Positions 1-11,100 of a stretch of DNA of 64,000 bases are shown here, one piece after another (position 1 is the first letter of the stretch; each line of letters opens with the position of its first letter). Made by a program: the position numbers and the translations under genes. The stretch lies in NCBI GenBank assembly GCA_025992895.1, contig DAJPGA010000001.1, positions 186,001 through 250,000 on the forward strand. Direction: 5' to 3'. A model generated the notes under the pieces. It was not told where the DNA came from and did not search any database. It saw only the letters and a program-made list of their open reading frames with translations. This DNA comes from Veillonellaceae bacterium. GTDB lineage: Bacteria > Bacillota > Negativicutes > Veillonellales > Dialisteraceae.

Positions 1-998
1 CCCTTGCCCGCGAACTCGACCAGGGCCTCACGCTCTACCGCGTCACCTGCCCGATCGGTGTCATCGGCGTCATTTTCGAAGCACGCCCCGATGCCCTCGT
101 CCAGATTTCCTCTCTGTGCCTGAAGAGCGGCAACTGCGCCATCCTGAAAGGCGGCAAGGAAACGACGTGGACGAACCGCGTCCTTTTCTCCCTCATCCAT
201 CAGGCAGCCATCGACGCAGGCCTTCCGGAAAACTGCCTCCTCCAGGCAGAGCAGCACAATGAAATCGACGAACTCCTCGAATGCCACGACACCGTCGACC
301 TCCTGATTCCAAGAGGCTCGAACGCATTCGTCCAGTACATCATGAACCATACGAACATCCCCGTCCTCGGCCATGCCGACGGCGTCTGCCACATCTATGT
401 CGATAAGGAATACGACAAGGAAACCGCGATTCCTCTCATCGTCGATGCTAAGACACAGTACCCGGCAGCCTGCAACGCTGTCGAGACCGTCCTGATCCAC
501 AGGGACGTCGCCAAAGACCTCCTCCCGGACCTTGCCAAAGCACTGAAAGACGCCGGCGTGAAACTCAGAGGCACAGCAGAAGTCAACGAAATCACTCCCG
601 TGGAAATCATCCCGGAAAGCGAATCCTTCCATCATGAATACGTTGACCTCATCATCGTCCTGAAGATCGTAGACGGTGTCGATGAAGCCATCCAGCACAT
701 CAATACCTACGGCTCCCACCACACCGACTGCATCCTCACCCAGAATGCAGAAACAGCCGAGAAATTCATGACCCTGGTCGACAGCGCCAACGTCTACCAG
801 AACGCAAGCACCCGCTTCGCCGACGGCTTCCGCTACGGCTTCGGTGCTGAAGTAGGCATCTCCACCTCCAAGATCCACGCCAGAGGCCCCGTAGGCCTCG
901 AAGGCCTCCTCTCCTACAAGTACAAACTCTTCGGCCACGGAGACATAGTAGGCGACTACGCCAGCGGAAAGAAACACTTCATCCATAAGGATTTGTGA
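1..998 (+). CDS. proA: Glutamate-5-semialdehyde dehydrogenase (gamma-glutamyl phosphate reductase), 3' part
   Basis: Second enzyme of proline synthesis: NADPH-dependent reduction of gamma-glutamyl phosphate to glutamate semialdehyde in the cytoplasm. The reading frame is open from base 3 to the stop at 996-998, so the start lies left of the window and about 331 codons are seen. Family landmarks in order are PIGVIGVIFEARPDA and LKSGNCAILKGGKE (cofactor region), LIPRGSNAFVQYI, the catalytic cysteine in YPAACNAVE, and the C-terminal GAEVGISTSKIHARGPVGLE. These match ProA closely and set it apart from other aldehyde dehydrogenases. proB is probably just upstream, outside the window. No clear terminator follows directly; the next 340 bases hold repeat sequence. 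Confidence 0.95.
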   Translation, partial: LARELDQGLTLYRVTCPIGVIGVIFEARPDALVQISSLCLKSGNCAILKGGKETTWTNRVLFSLIHQAAIDAGLPENCLLQAEQHNEIDELLECHDTVDLLIPRGSNAFVQYIMNHTNIPVLGHADGVCHIYVDKEYDKETAIPLIVDAKTQYPAACNAVETVLIHRDVAKDLLPDLAKALKDAGVKLRGTAEVNEITPVEIIPESESFHHEYVDLIIVLKIVDGVDEAIQHINTYGSHHTDCILTQNAETAEKFMTLVDSANVYQNASTRFADGFRYGFGAEVGISTSKIHARGPVGLEGLLSYKYKLFGHGDIVGDYASGKKHFIHKDL

Positions 999-1059
999 TT
1001 AAGAAAATAAAGAAAGGTGCTGTGACAAAATCCATTAAAACGTTGCTTCTTCCTTTTCT

Positions 1060-1290
1060 CGAGCAAAGCGAGGTTTAAGGGTGTTAACCTTGCTCCGAAG
1101 GAGAAGGTCCTGGCGAAGCCAGGGAATACAGTAGTTCTCGAGCAAAGCTATATAAGTTCAAAACAAATAAGAACTGATTTCTTTTGTTTCTCATCGCCGA
1201 GCTTCCCCCCAACGGAGGGAAGTGCCCGAAGGGCGATAGGGGTGCAGTTTCTAAAAAGGCGAAGCATCCTTTGAGGTTTTCAGATAGAAC
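1060..1290. repeat. Dispersed palindromic intergenic repeat block
   Basis: Non-coding block between proA and the aldo/keto reductase. It contains modules that recur across the window: a segment containing AAGTTCAAAACAAATAAGAA, a CCCCCAACGGAGGG hairpin, GTGCCCGAAGGGCG, and a short element containing GAGCAAAGC. The same modules appear at about 4.9, 12.0, 14.0, 17.7, 22.4, 26.5, 32.9, 40.0, 44.7, 49.6, 60.0 and 62.9 kb, in either orientation. Confidence 0.7.
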
Positions 1291-1337
1291 CAATAAATAC
1301 ATATGTTGGATAATCTTTTAGTGGAATATTCCAATAG

Positions 1338-1386
1338 AAAAAGGGCTGTGGCAAAATGATTAACTATTTTGTCACAGCCCCTTTTT
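1338..1386. terminator. Bidirectional Rho-independent terminator
   Basis: Long stem (AAAAGGGCTGTGGCAAAAT against ATTTTGTCACAGCCCCTTTT) with A- and T-runs on both sides. It lies just downstream of the aldo/keto reductase stop on the minus strand and can end proA-side transcription too. Close relatives of this stem occur at 44864-44909 and 58201-58250. Confidence 0.85.
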
Positions 1387-1402
1387 GTGTGGGATGGTTC
1401 AC

Positions 1403-2410
1403 TTATTTCTTCATCCAGTGGCTGGAGAAGGAGTGCTGCTGGGATTCGTTGATGCCTCTGTGGCCGTGGATTTCCATGGCACCAAGGGCTTCTTCAAGGC
1501 GGGCGAATTCGGTCTTGGTGAGGGTGACTTCGGAGGCTTTGAGGTTTTCGAGGATTCTTTCTTTGTTCTTGGATCCCGGGATCGGGACAACGTTGGGGTA
1601 TTTATAGAGCATCCATGCGAGGGAAATTTGCGCGGGCGTGGCTTTTTTCACTTTGGCGAATTCTTCGAGGAGTTCTACGATCGGGCGGTTGCCTTCGAGG
1701 TTTTCTTTGGAGAGCTGCGGGACGAATTTCCTGACGTCGTCAGTTCCGAATTTGGTCTCGGCGGTGACTTTGCCGGAGAGGAGGCCGCTGGCGAGGGGCG
1801 AGAAGGGCACGACGCCGATGCGGTGCCCGATGCAGTACGGGAAGATTTCCTTTTCGCAGTCTCTTTCTACCATGGAGTAGAGGTTCTGCACGGCGGTGAC
1901 GGGCGTGACTTCATGGGCTTTGGAAAGGATGGAAACGTCGACCTGGGAGAGGCCCCAGCCGCGGATTTTTCCTTCCCTGATCAGACGGCCCATGCCTTCT
2001 GCGATTTTCTCGATCGGAATGGCTTCGTTGAAGCGGTGGAGGTAGTAGAGGTCGACGTAATCGGTGCGGAGGCGTCTCATGGATGCGGTCAGGTGGCGGA
2101 GAAGGACGTTGTAGATGTCCCCTTCCGGATCGTATTCTTCGGTGGAAATATGGAGCTTTGTCGCAAGGACGATGTCCTTTCGGAAGCCTTCGACGGCGCG
2201 GCCGACGATTTCTTCATTGTGACCCGGGTGGAACTGTTCCCTGCCGTACGTTTCAGCGGTATCAAAGAAGGTGCAGCCGTAGTCATGCGCTGCGCGGATG
2301 GCAGCGACGCTGTACGATGTTTCTGGCACTTTCCCATAGCCGTGGGAAAATCCCATGCATCCCATCCCTATTTCCGAGACGGTCAGATTTCCGATTTTTC
2401 TTTTCTTCAT
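1403..2410 (-). CDS. Aldo/keto reductase
   Basis: NAD(P)H-dependent carbonyl reductase of the AKR superfamily, (alpha/beta)8 barrel, cytoplasmic; the substrate cannot be read from the sequence. The 335-residue length is usual. The catalytic tetrad is visible: Asp and Tyr in FFDTAETYG (about residues 49-57), Lys in VLATKLH, and His in DYVDLYYLHR. The C-terminal cofactor motif VVPIPGSKNKERILENL is also present. The start is supported by AGGAGG five bases upstream of the ATG. It lies 8 bp after the stop of the gene upstream, so the two are probably one operon ending at the 1338-1386 terminator. Confidence 0.92.
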   Translation of the reverse strand: MKKRKIGNLTVSEIGMGCMGFSHGYGKVPETSYSVAAIRAAHDYGCTFFDTAETYGREQFHPGHNEEIVGRAVEGFRKDIVLATKLHISTEEYDPEGDIYNVLLRHLTASMRRLRTDYVDLYYLHRFNEAIPIEKIAEGMGRLIREGKIRGWGLSQVDVSILSKAHEVTPVTAVQNLYSMVERDCEKEIFPYCIGHRIGVVPFSPLASGLLSGKVTAETKFGTDDVRKFVPQLSKENLEGNRPIVELLEEFAKVKKATPAQISLAWMLYKYPNVVPIPGSKNKERILENLKASEVTLTKTEFARLEEALGAMEIHGHRGINESQQHSFSSHWMKK

Positions 2411-2418
2411 GCTTCCTC

Positions 2419-3066
2419 CTAAAACTGTGCCACACAGATGACGTCTCCGTCCTCCCTGTGGATGGAAAATTCAATATCATCGCCGCCGCGGACGCCGAAG
2501 TCGCCTCTGGGGTCGCGAAGAAGGCGGCCTTTGATCTTGCGTCCGTTCAGGCCGGTCGTGAGGACCCAGCAGGGTTCGGGCAGCTCTCCGTCTCTCATGA
2601 GGTAGACGAGGACGCGGTCGGGAATGTCCGCATGACGCCATTCGTCGATGATGTCCATTTCACGGACCTTCGCGAGGTCGCGCGGGCAGGCGTACATGGC
2701 GCGGATTGTTTCCATTTTCTTCTGGAAGACAGGAATCTTCTCCCCCGCAAAGGGGATGATCCGGCAGTCATTGACGCTTTCCTTCGTCACGGAAGCCGAC
2801 GTTTCCTGCAGCGCGGAAAGGACGGAAACCATGCCGTTCTGCTCGCGCCCTCCGCCCAGGATTTCAAAACAGATGCCCTTCACCGGGTCGATATAGCCGT
2901 AAACAATGACGCCATTCTCATCTTCGCCCGGGAAGAGCCCCCGCAGGCCCGCTTCCATCAGCGCAGAGAAGACAGCGCCATTGATCGTCATGAAACAAGT
3001 ACGATAAATCATTTCCCGGAAATCCGGGTCTCTCACCTTGATTTCTATCTGTTCATCTTCGCTCAT
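2419..3066 (-). CDS. Unrecognised cytoplasmic protein (215 aa)
   Basis: I do not recognise the family. The frame can open 16 codons further upstream at 3114, but the ATG at 3066 (protein start MSEDEQIEIK) is preferred because GGAGGG sits six bases before it. The protein is acidic, has no signal peptide or membrane segment, and looks globular with alternating strands and helices. Visible features are a CFMTINGAVFSALMEAG stretch near the N-terminus, a glycine-rich ICFEILGGG stretch, and RGGDDIEFSIHREDGD near the C-terminus. It is the first gene of a likely two-gene operon with the aldo/keto reductase (8-bp gap), which suggests a shared expression condition but no defined role. Confidence 0.75.
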   Translation of the reverse strand: MSEDEQIEIKVRDPDFREMIYRTCFMTINGAVFSALMEAGLRGLFPGEDENGVIVYGYIDPVKGICFEILGGGREQNGMVSVLSALQETSASVTKESVNDCRIIPFAGEKIPVFQKKMETIRAMYACPRDLAKVREMDIIDEWRHADIPDRVLVYLMRDGELPEPCWVLTTGLNGRKIKGRLLRDPRGDFGVRGGDDIEFSIHREDGDVICVAQF

Positions 3067-3210
3067 TTTCATCCCTCCCGCTCCCCTCCCGGCGAAAAGC
3101 CTGCCGGTCTCCATCGGGGACGTTTACTATGGGAAACCTTTTCTTTATTATATACCGTAAAAAATCCGCCATAAAGGAAGATTTGGAACGAAAAGGCCTG
3201 TCTGGCCATT

Positions 3211-3236
3211 GAAAAAGAGCGGATTTCTCCGCCCTT
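3211..3236 (-). terminator. Rho-independent terminator of the PLP decarboxylase gene
   Basis: On the minus strand GCGGA-GAAA-TCCGC is followed by TCTTTTTC, 14-40 bases after the stop of the gene ending at 3250. It separates that gene from the two-gene unit downstream. Confidence 0.75.
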
Positions 3237-3249
3237 CCATTCAAGAAAT

Positions 3250-4488
3250 TTATACTCCCTCTATTTCGCCCGTTTCCTTCAGAAGAAATTCCTTCGGACG
3301 CTCCAGTGAGGAGAAGGCAAAGGGCGAAAGCGTCGCCGCATACGCGCCTGCATTGCCGATGACGATGCCGTCCCCTTCGTCAAGGCGCGGGAGCGTGATG
3401 TCCTCCGCGATGATGTCCGCTGCCGTGCAGAGGTTGCCCGTAATCGTGATCGTCTCCGGATTTCCTTCCTTCAAAGTGGAAATGGGAAATGCCCTCTCGC
3501 CGGAGAAAAGCGGCTCGCAGAGCGCCGGATGGCCGGTCGCATCGTACTTCTCCACAAGACGTGCCAGTGCCGGACGAAGGAAACCATGCATCGTCCCTGC
3601 CGTGATGAGGAAGACTTTCCCCTCCGACACCTTCCTGTCGAGCACCTTCGTCACATAGAAGCCGGAAGGCCCGGGCGCATACCGGCCGCTCTCAAGGAAC
3701 AGGCGCGCCTTGGGAAAACGGTCATGGAAAGGCCCGGCAAGCGTAGCAAAGGCTTTCTCAAGAAGCGCCAGGTTCATTTCCTCGTCCTCCGGATCCATCG
3801 GAATCCCGATGCCTGAGCCCAAGTTCACGAAAGAAAGCTCCATCGCCTCCGTCCGGCCAAGACGCTCGGCCATGAGAAGGACGTTCTCATAATAGAGCGC
3901 CAGCGCTTCTTCGGAGAGCTCCTGGCTCTTCAGATGGACATGGATGCCGGCCGGAGAGACATGCGGAAAATGCCAGTCATTCAAAAGGGTAATCGCCTCT
4001 TCCTCATCGATCCCGAACTTCGACGGCTCGCCTCTGCCTCCTGCAAAACCGAAGGAAGGATGAATACGAAGGCCGATTGAAACATGGATCCCCTTTTCTT
4101 TAGCCGCTTCCTCAATCCGCGCAATCTCGCCCGCGCTGTCCGCAACCAGCGTTGCCAGCTCCAGCGTCTCCCGGATGTCTTTTGCACGCTTCCCCGGCGC
4201 CGAGTACTGGATCTCTTCCTTCTTCATCCCAAGAGAAACCGCCAGGCGCACCTCGGCAGTGCTTGCCGCATCCGCGCCAAAACCTTCTTCTTTCATCACG
4301 CGCGCCACGGGAAGGAAAGGATTCGCCTTCAGGGAATACAGGATCTTCGCCGAAGGAAAGGATCCCGTAAGAGCCCTGGCACGGGACCGGATCCCCGCTT
4401 CGTCATACAAGTAAAAACAATCCTCCGCCAAAAGAAGCTTTCCTGCCGCAGTCTTCAAACGCTCATTCATTCCTACCATGCTCCACAT
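3250..4488 (-). CDS. Fold-type III PLP-dependent decarboxylase (DapDC/ODC family)
   Basis: Removes the alpha-carboxylate of a basic amino acid using pyridoxal phosphate; the substrate is uncertain (diaminopimelate, ornithine and lysine are all possible). Visible landmarks are PLP-lysine motif YSLKANPF (about residue 51), HPSFGFAGGRGEPSKFGI, GIHVHLKSQ (phosphate-binding side), the glycine loop NLGSGIGI, ESGRYAPGPSGFYVT, and the C-terminal active-site cysteine in TGNLCTAADIIAED followed by NAGAYAATLSPFAFSS. True LysA enzymes usually have a CESxD-type motif at the cysteine. Here it is CTAAD, so plain LysA is not assured. The protein is 412 residues if started at 4488; an ATG six codons in (4470) is also possible. 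It has its own terminator at 3211-3236. In Negativicutes such enzymes can supply cadaverine for peptidoglycan, which SLH proteins bind; a link to the SLH adhesin in this window is inference only. Confidence 0.85.
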   Translation of the reverse strand: MWSMVGMNERLKTAAGKLLLAEDCFYLYDEAGIRSRARALTGSFPSAKILYSLKANPFLPVARVMKEEGFGADAASTAEVRLAVSLGMKKEEIQYSAPGKRAKDIRETLELATLVADSAGEIARIEEAAKEKGIHVSIGLRIHPSFGFAGGRGEPSKFGIDEEEAITLLNDWHFPHVSPAGIHVHLKSQELSEEALALYYENVLLMAERLGRTEAMELSFVNLGSGIGIPMDPEDEEMNLALLEKAFATLAGPFHDRFPKARLFLESGRYAPGPSGFYVTKVLDRKVSEGKVFLITAGTMHGFLRPALARLVEKYDATGHPALCEPLFSGERAFPISTLKEGNPETITITGNLCTAADIIAEDITLPRLDEGDGIVIGNAGAYAATLSPFAFSSLERPKEFLLKETGEIEGV

Positions 4489-4894
4489 CCTTTCCCGCCA
4501 GAAAGCGGATTTTTCTTGATTGTACCATGGAAACCATTTTTCTAAAAATCAAATAATACGAAACTATAAACGCAAGTATGCCTCATATCTATCTTTTGGG
4601 GAGTTTATAAACTCATTTTGTTAGGATGGAAATCGCCAAAGGCCCAAAAGGGAAGCTATTCAGCGATATATCGGAAAATTTCACATTTTAAAAAATAAAT
4701 GCGTCCCGGTCGAAGAAATTTGCCCAGATCAGACCGCCCTGAAATTGACCGGTATAAAAATAATTGATATGCGAAGCTTTTATAATAAAATCCTATGATA
4801 ACGCCTGCAGCAATAAAAACTCAAAAATAAACTAAGTATGATTTTTCTCGTAATAAATATAGACGGATTTCTATAAGAAAGAGGAGATGTGGCA

Positions 4895-5100
4895 TCGGCG
4901 CTAACACTCGCCTTCCCAGACGGGGAAGGTGCCCGAAGGGCGGATAGGGTTGATTACCAACAGCCGAAGGCTATATAAGTTCAAAACAAATAAGAACTGG
5001 TTTCTTTTATTTCTTCATCGCAGAGCTGCCCCCACGGGGGAAGTGGCGCCGTTAGGCGACGAAAACAGCAGTTTCTAAAAAGGCGAAGCATCCTTTTACT
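4895..5100. repeat. Dispersed palindromic intergenic repeat block
   Basis: Same module family as 1060-1290, including CCTTCCCAGACGGGGAAGG, GTGCCCGAAGGGCG, the AAGTTCAAAACAAATAAGAA segment and a CCCCCACGGGGG hairpin. The rest of the gap, 4489-4895, is AT-rich and shows no gene. It contains ACGAAACTATAAAC at about 4559-4572, a 14-mer also found upstream of the first autotransporter (minus strand, about 11884-11897). Confidence 0.65.
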
Positions 5101-5135
5101 AGGTTTTATCATGGTTTTCGTTTACTCCCCACACA

Positions 5136-5172
5136 AAAACTCCACTCATCAGAAAATGGTGAGTGGAGTTTT
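5136..5172. terminator. Bidirectional terminator after the first autotransporter gene
   Basis: AAAACTCCACTCA pairs with TGAGTGGAGTTTT around an 11-base loop, giving A- and T-runs on both strands. It lies 26 bases downstream of the autotransporter stop at 5198. Confidence 0.88.
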
Positions 5173-5197
5173 CCCTATTTCCTACATAATTTCCCTA

Positions 5198-8100
5198 TCA
5201 GAAGTGGTATCTGACGGCTGCGGTCCAGGTGTTGCTTTGTACGCTGGTGCCGTGCTGATACTGATAAGCGACTCCGTAGGTGAAGTTTCCTTTGGCTGCT
5301 TCGATACCAAGTCTGCCGTACCAGCTGCCTGCGTCGGCGATGTCAAAGCCGAAGGCATCGCTTGCACCGTCGAGGCTTACTTTATCAGTGCCGTCACGGT
5401 CGCCGAATGTCCATACGTAGCCTGCTTCTGCCATCGGGCGGATGGTCCAGCTTCCGTTCTTGATGTCTGCGCTGTAGCGGAGGCCGAGCGGGAGCATCCA
5501 TACGTTACCATCATCGCTGTCATGGCGTACGCCGAGGCTGTCGGTGTAGGCATCTGTGCCAAGGTGTGCGTAGCGGAGGCCTGCGAACGGGGTCAGTGTA
5601 CCCATGCCAAGTCCGATGCCTCTTTCGGCTCTGACGCCGATGCTGTAGGTATCACTGTCAGTGGATCCTGTAATCGTGCTGCCGCTGTTATGCTGCTTGA
5701 GATCGTTGCTTCCATGCAGGTAGGAGATATCGCCAAGGTAGGTCATCGTTCCCTGTTCGACCCTGCCATAGAGAGCAAGGCCGTAGTAGTCGATGTCGTT
5801 CTTAGTGTGCGCTGCTTCGGTATTTCCAGAGAAGCTTCCATCCATGTACGTCAGGGCTGCGCCGACTGTCGCATTTCCCTTCTTATAGAAATCACTGCCG
5901 ACGACAACGCCATTGAACTGCGCATCATAGGACGCCCCCATATTGGCCAGGCCGGGACCACGGACGTTTTCCTTGGAATGGATGTAATGAGCCCAGAGGT
6001 CCTTATCCTGATCTTCTGTGTAGAGGCCGGTCAGGTGGGATGCGAGGGAGCTGTCAAAGAGGTTATTCGCCGCATAGAGTCCATGCTGTACGCCGGCAAG
6101 TTCGGTCAGAGCGGATGCGCTGTTAAATGCGTTTTCCTGTGCTTCTTCGGTCAAATTGTCGTCAGAAGCTGCGAGAGCAAAGGCAGATGCAGCACCGCCG
6201 CTATTCATAGCAGCATTGATGGTATTGGGCGCAATGACTTTATCGCCGTATACATCATGCGCGTCCTGAGATTCAGCGGTGACGGAGAACTGTGTTTCCC
6301 CATTTCCTTCAGCGCCGACGAATTCAAGCAGACGCCCGTACGAGAAGACATTGCTGTTTACGGCTGCTCCGGCTTCTGCATAGAGGCCGTTTCCATCTTT
6401 GACGTTCGTGCCGGAGAGGATGTTGTATGTGGTATTGCCCTTGGCATTTGAAATGTAAATCTTTGCGGAAGAGGAAATATCGGTAGTGCTTACATCCGTA
6501 ATAGCGGCTGCCTGGCTCCCGGATACCTTGTTCCCGTCAACCATCAGGAGGGAGTTCTTGCCCATCTTGAATGTGCCAGCCGTTGCTGTGCTGTCTGCAG
6601 TGGCCGAGCTGTTAATGATGATGCTGCCATTGGAAAGGCTGGTGCTTGTTGCGACATAGAGCGCGGAGAGGATATCCGTGTCACTCCAGGTAAGTCCGCT
6701 GTCCGTAAATGCTTGCTCGGCAAGGGTCTTGTCGGTGGAGCCGATTGTCAGTGTAGAGTTATTTCCCACGATAACATTGGAGTTGGAGAGAGAGCCCACA
6801 GCGACTTCTGTGCCTTCCTGCTGCGTGCCGCCTATCCAGACCGGATCGAGGTAGAGCGTACCGCCGGAGAGGTTGATGCTTTCCGCGCTGAGATTAGCAG
6901 CGGCAGTTTCATCACCCAGATTCAGAGTCGTGGTGGAATCGCCCTTGATGGATGCAGCGACAGTGACATCGCCCGTAATGCTGGATGTACCGCTTGTCGT
7001 GAGGTCCTTTTCCAGTGTCAGTGCGCCGGTCGCCGCCTGCAGCGTGGAATCTATCAGTGTGACGTCACCAGTAACGGTGGTCTGTCCATTGGCCGCTATC
7101 GTGCTGTTTTCCGCAGTCACATCAGCAGCGACGTTCAGCGCTTTATCTTCTGTCACTACGCTGTTGCCGATATTAAGGGTAGATCCTTCCGTCAGCGTGA
7201 CGGTCGGTGTTGCCGTACTTTCTGTCGTGATGACATCCGTCGTATCGCTGCCGCCGAGGGTCAATGTCTGGCCGCCGGTTACAGAAACTTCCGAAGCATC
7301 TCCGGTCAGTTTGAGAGCCCCGACGCTGAAGCCCTGGGCTATGCTTGTTGCTCCTGTATCAGAAGAAGCACCGCCGATAGCAATGTTTGTGGAAGCTTCC
7401 ACATTGACGTTATTCAGTGCCACGTTATCGCCAATTGCGCTGGCTTCTGCAAGGCTGACCGTATTATCTGTAATGCCGGATGTGTTTACCAGATTTCCTG
7501 TCATAACGATACTGGTCGTGGAATCTTCCAGTGCGTCCATGGTCTTCTGGATATTCGTCAGGTATGTATAGCTGTAATCATCCGAGAGGGAGAGCGTGCC
7601 TGCCTTGAAATTGACGGAATCCGCCGCGGTCTCGGTCAGACCGTTGTCCCCTGCTGTCGTTTCGGTGGTATCCCCATCGGTAAATACCTGGCCTGCCGTC
7701 GTGGCAAGTGTAGCTGTACCATCAAGGGTAAGTTTGCCGCCGCCCGTGATGGAGTCAGAGAGTTTTTCTGTCGTCAGCTTGCCGCTTGTCAGTGTCAGTG
7801 TACTGGTGTTGTCCACATTGGCTGTCGTCAGGGCCAGATTGCTGCCGCCTAAGGAAACGGTGGATCCATTCGTAGAGGAAACCGTGCCGCCGATGGTTGC
7901 ATTTTCTGCCGTGACAGTCGAAGCATCGGAAGAGAGATCTCCGGCAATTGTCAGAGCACCTTCTGCATCAACAGTCGTGCCATTTTCTACAGAAAGACCG
8001 CCTGTATTTTCTGCTCCCTCCGCATCTGCCGCATTTATGGTCAAGTCTGCCTCAGGCGCGACATAGATCTTCTGGAAATAACCCAGTTCGCCGACAGTAT

Positions 8101-11100
8101 TTCCTTTCGAATAGACATTGAGCGTATTTCCTGTGCTCGTCGTGCCATAGCCGCCATAGAGAGCTGCCGTGCCGCTCAGCACGCCGCCGGTAATATTGAC
8201 TGTATTATCCGATGCTTCGCCGTCAGCAGAATAGCCGGCTGCCATAATACCGCTGGCGCTGATGGTGCCGCTCTCTAGGTTGATCGTATTTTTGCTGGCC
8301 GTGCCGCTCCCGGTATAGCCGGCGATAACCTCCGGTGTACTCATGCTGCCTGACAGGGTGATGCTGTTGCCTGTACTGCCTGCCGTACCATACCCGCCGT
8401 AGAGGGCGAAGTTTCCTAGGATCGAGCCGCCGGAAACGGTCAGTGCATTATCACTTGCAGCACCATCTTCCGTAAAGCCGCCGGCAAGGAAGTCAGATTC
8501 CTCATCCATAGGTGTATCCGGATTACCGAGAGTGCCGCCAGAAATCGTTACCTTATTTTCGGATGCCGAGCCGCTGCCTGTATAGCCGCCTATGATCTGC
8601 GTGACACCTGTATCGGCCGTACCGATGGTGCCATCGGATATGGTCACCGTATTGAGCTTTACATTTCCAGCAGTTACATCAGCCCCGATGATATTGACAT
8701 CGCCGCCTGCGTTTTCATAAGTGCCGTCGTTGATGGATCCGCCGCCGATTTCGACGGTATTGTTCGATGCTTCACTGGAAACAATATCTCCAGTATCACT
8801 GCCGCGGATTTCTCCGCTGGCTGCGACATCTTCCATGTAGCCACCGGCAATGAGGACATAGTCACCATAGGAATTCATGACGCCGCCAGAGATGCTCACC
8901 ATGTTATTGGCTGCAAAGCTGGCATTATTATCTTCTTCCGAGGCACTGCTGATCCCGCCATAGATGTTGATATAATTGGCATTTTCATAATCCTGCCTGC
9001 CAAAAGTACCGCCTGTGATAATCAGTGTATTGTGGTCGGCACTGCCGCCATCTGCGGTTGCTTCTCCGGCAGCCAGAGTGATCGATGCATTGTTATTGGT
9101 ACGGCCGAAAGTCCCTCCGGAAATACTGAATACATTATTCGAAGCGGATTGACCATAACCGGCGCCTGCCTTGCTGTTTACCTGAATATTGCCGCCGGAA
9201 ATATTCAGTGTATTGTTATATGCTATGCCGCTCGGTGCATGACCGGCAAAGAGAAGAGCCCTCAGTGTACCGGATTTGACATTTACCGTATTCCCGTAGG
9301 CCATCCCGCTTCTGGCTGCTTCCCCGCCATAGATAGAACGGATGATGGCATTCTCAGCATCAAACGTGACCTCGTTATTTTTGGCATCCGCCTGATAGGC
9401 ATAGCCGCCGTAAATCTCTGTCGACGTGCCTCCATTCAGTGTAACGGAACCGGCCGTATCTCCATCAGTTATGGAGACGGTATTATAGGTGCTTCCGGAA
9501 GAATCCTCCGTAGTGCCCGGACCTGCCGCATAACCGCCATAGATACGATAGGAATTTGTGAAATCCGTACCGGTAATGGAGACCGTATTATGACTGGAAG
9601 CCCCCTTCTTGGTATAGCCGCCATAGATATACCTGGACCCTGTGCTGCCACCCGTAAGGGTAACCGCATTTGTGCTGGCATTGCCGGATGTCGTTACATG
9701 GCCGCCGTAAATATAGCCGCTTATATTCGCACCGTTTAAGTCCACCTTATTGCTTGCAGCATCGCCTGTGCTCGTCTGGCCGCCGGTGATACTTCCTTTT
9801 ACCGTGCTGTCTTGAACATTGACCGTATTTTCACTGGCGCTGCCGCTTCCGGTATAGCCGCCAGTGATTTCGACAGTCTTGCTGTCTTTGCCGTAGGTGC
9901 CTCCATTGATATCCACTGTATTTCCTGTGGCATTTCCTGACGCATAACCGCCTCTGATTGTGACAGTCTTATCCGAAGCAGAATCGACTGCCGCATTCGT
10001 CAGTCTTACCGTATTTCCCGAGGCATCGCCATCTTCTGCATCGCCGCCGATGAGTGATGCATTTCCGGCCTTGGCAGAGCCGACAGTAACACCGGAGAGT
10101 ATCACTGTATTTTCCGAGACATTTCCATCATCTGATTTAGCGCCCATAATCGTATTGGTATCTGCGTTATAAGCACCAAATGATCCGCCCGTCAATTCAG
10201 CGGTATTTCCTTTGGCATCGCCTTCTATCGTATACGCGCCAGCTGCTTCATTCGTATCTCCGCTTTCCGCATCCGCTGAGGCTCCAATCGTTCCGCCGGT
10301 CATGGAAAACGTATTATTCACCATCGTTCCTGCGCCATATATACCGACCGCGCCATATATTTTATTGGTATTCCCTCCGGCTGCGCCAATGCTTCCCCCG
10401 GAAATATTGATGGCATTCTCCTCCATCAGGCTGTCGGTTCCGGTCTCCTCGTTATAACCACCGTCAATCAGCATCATCTTCCCGACAGAAGATTCAATCG
10501 TGCCACCATAAATATTGACGACATTTTGGGAGGTAATGCTGACTGCATCGGTGTCTCCCAGATTATTTCCGGCATCAATTTCCACCGTGCCGATGCTGGA
10601 TGACCCTATCGTCCCGTCATAAATATTGATGATATTTCCTGTAACGCTTTTTCCAAAAATTTCGGAAGCACCAGCCTCAATTCCAAACCACGTTCTGGCA
10701 GGATCTCCTGTAAACGTGCCTCCAGTAATATTAATGACATTGTCGGCAGCATTTCCGTAAACACCTGAACCCGCGTAAATGCCTACCCCTTTTATGGTTC
10801 CTCCGGATATATTGACAATGTTTTTATTGGCATCTCCGGCAAGTGTATCGCCGCCTGTTATCGCACCGGTAGCAGTACCCCCTGAAAAGTCCACAATATT
10901 CCCGACAGCATTCCCGCTGTATTCTTCAGAAGATTCACTGCTCCAGTTGCTTGCGCCATACACCTTTCCAACCGTCCCTCCTTCAATGATGACATGGTTG
11001 GAATTGGTTTCTCCTGCGGCTGAACTGCTGTCTTCTGCGTTTCTAAGGTAGTTTTTCAGCGTTCTGTATGGATTATTTGTCAAACTTTCATTGCCGATAC

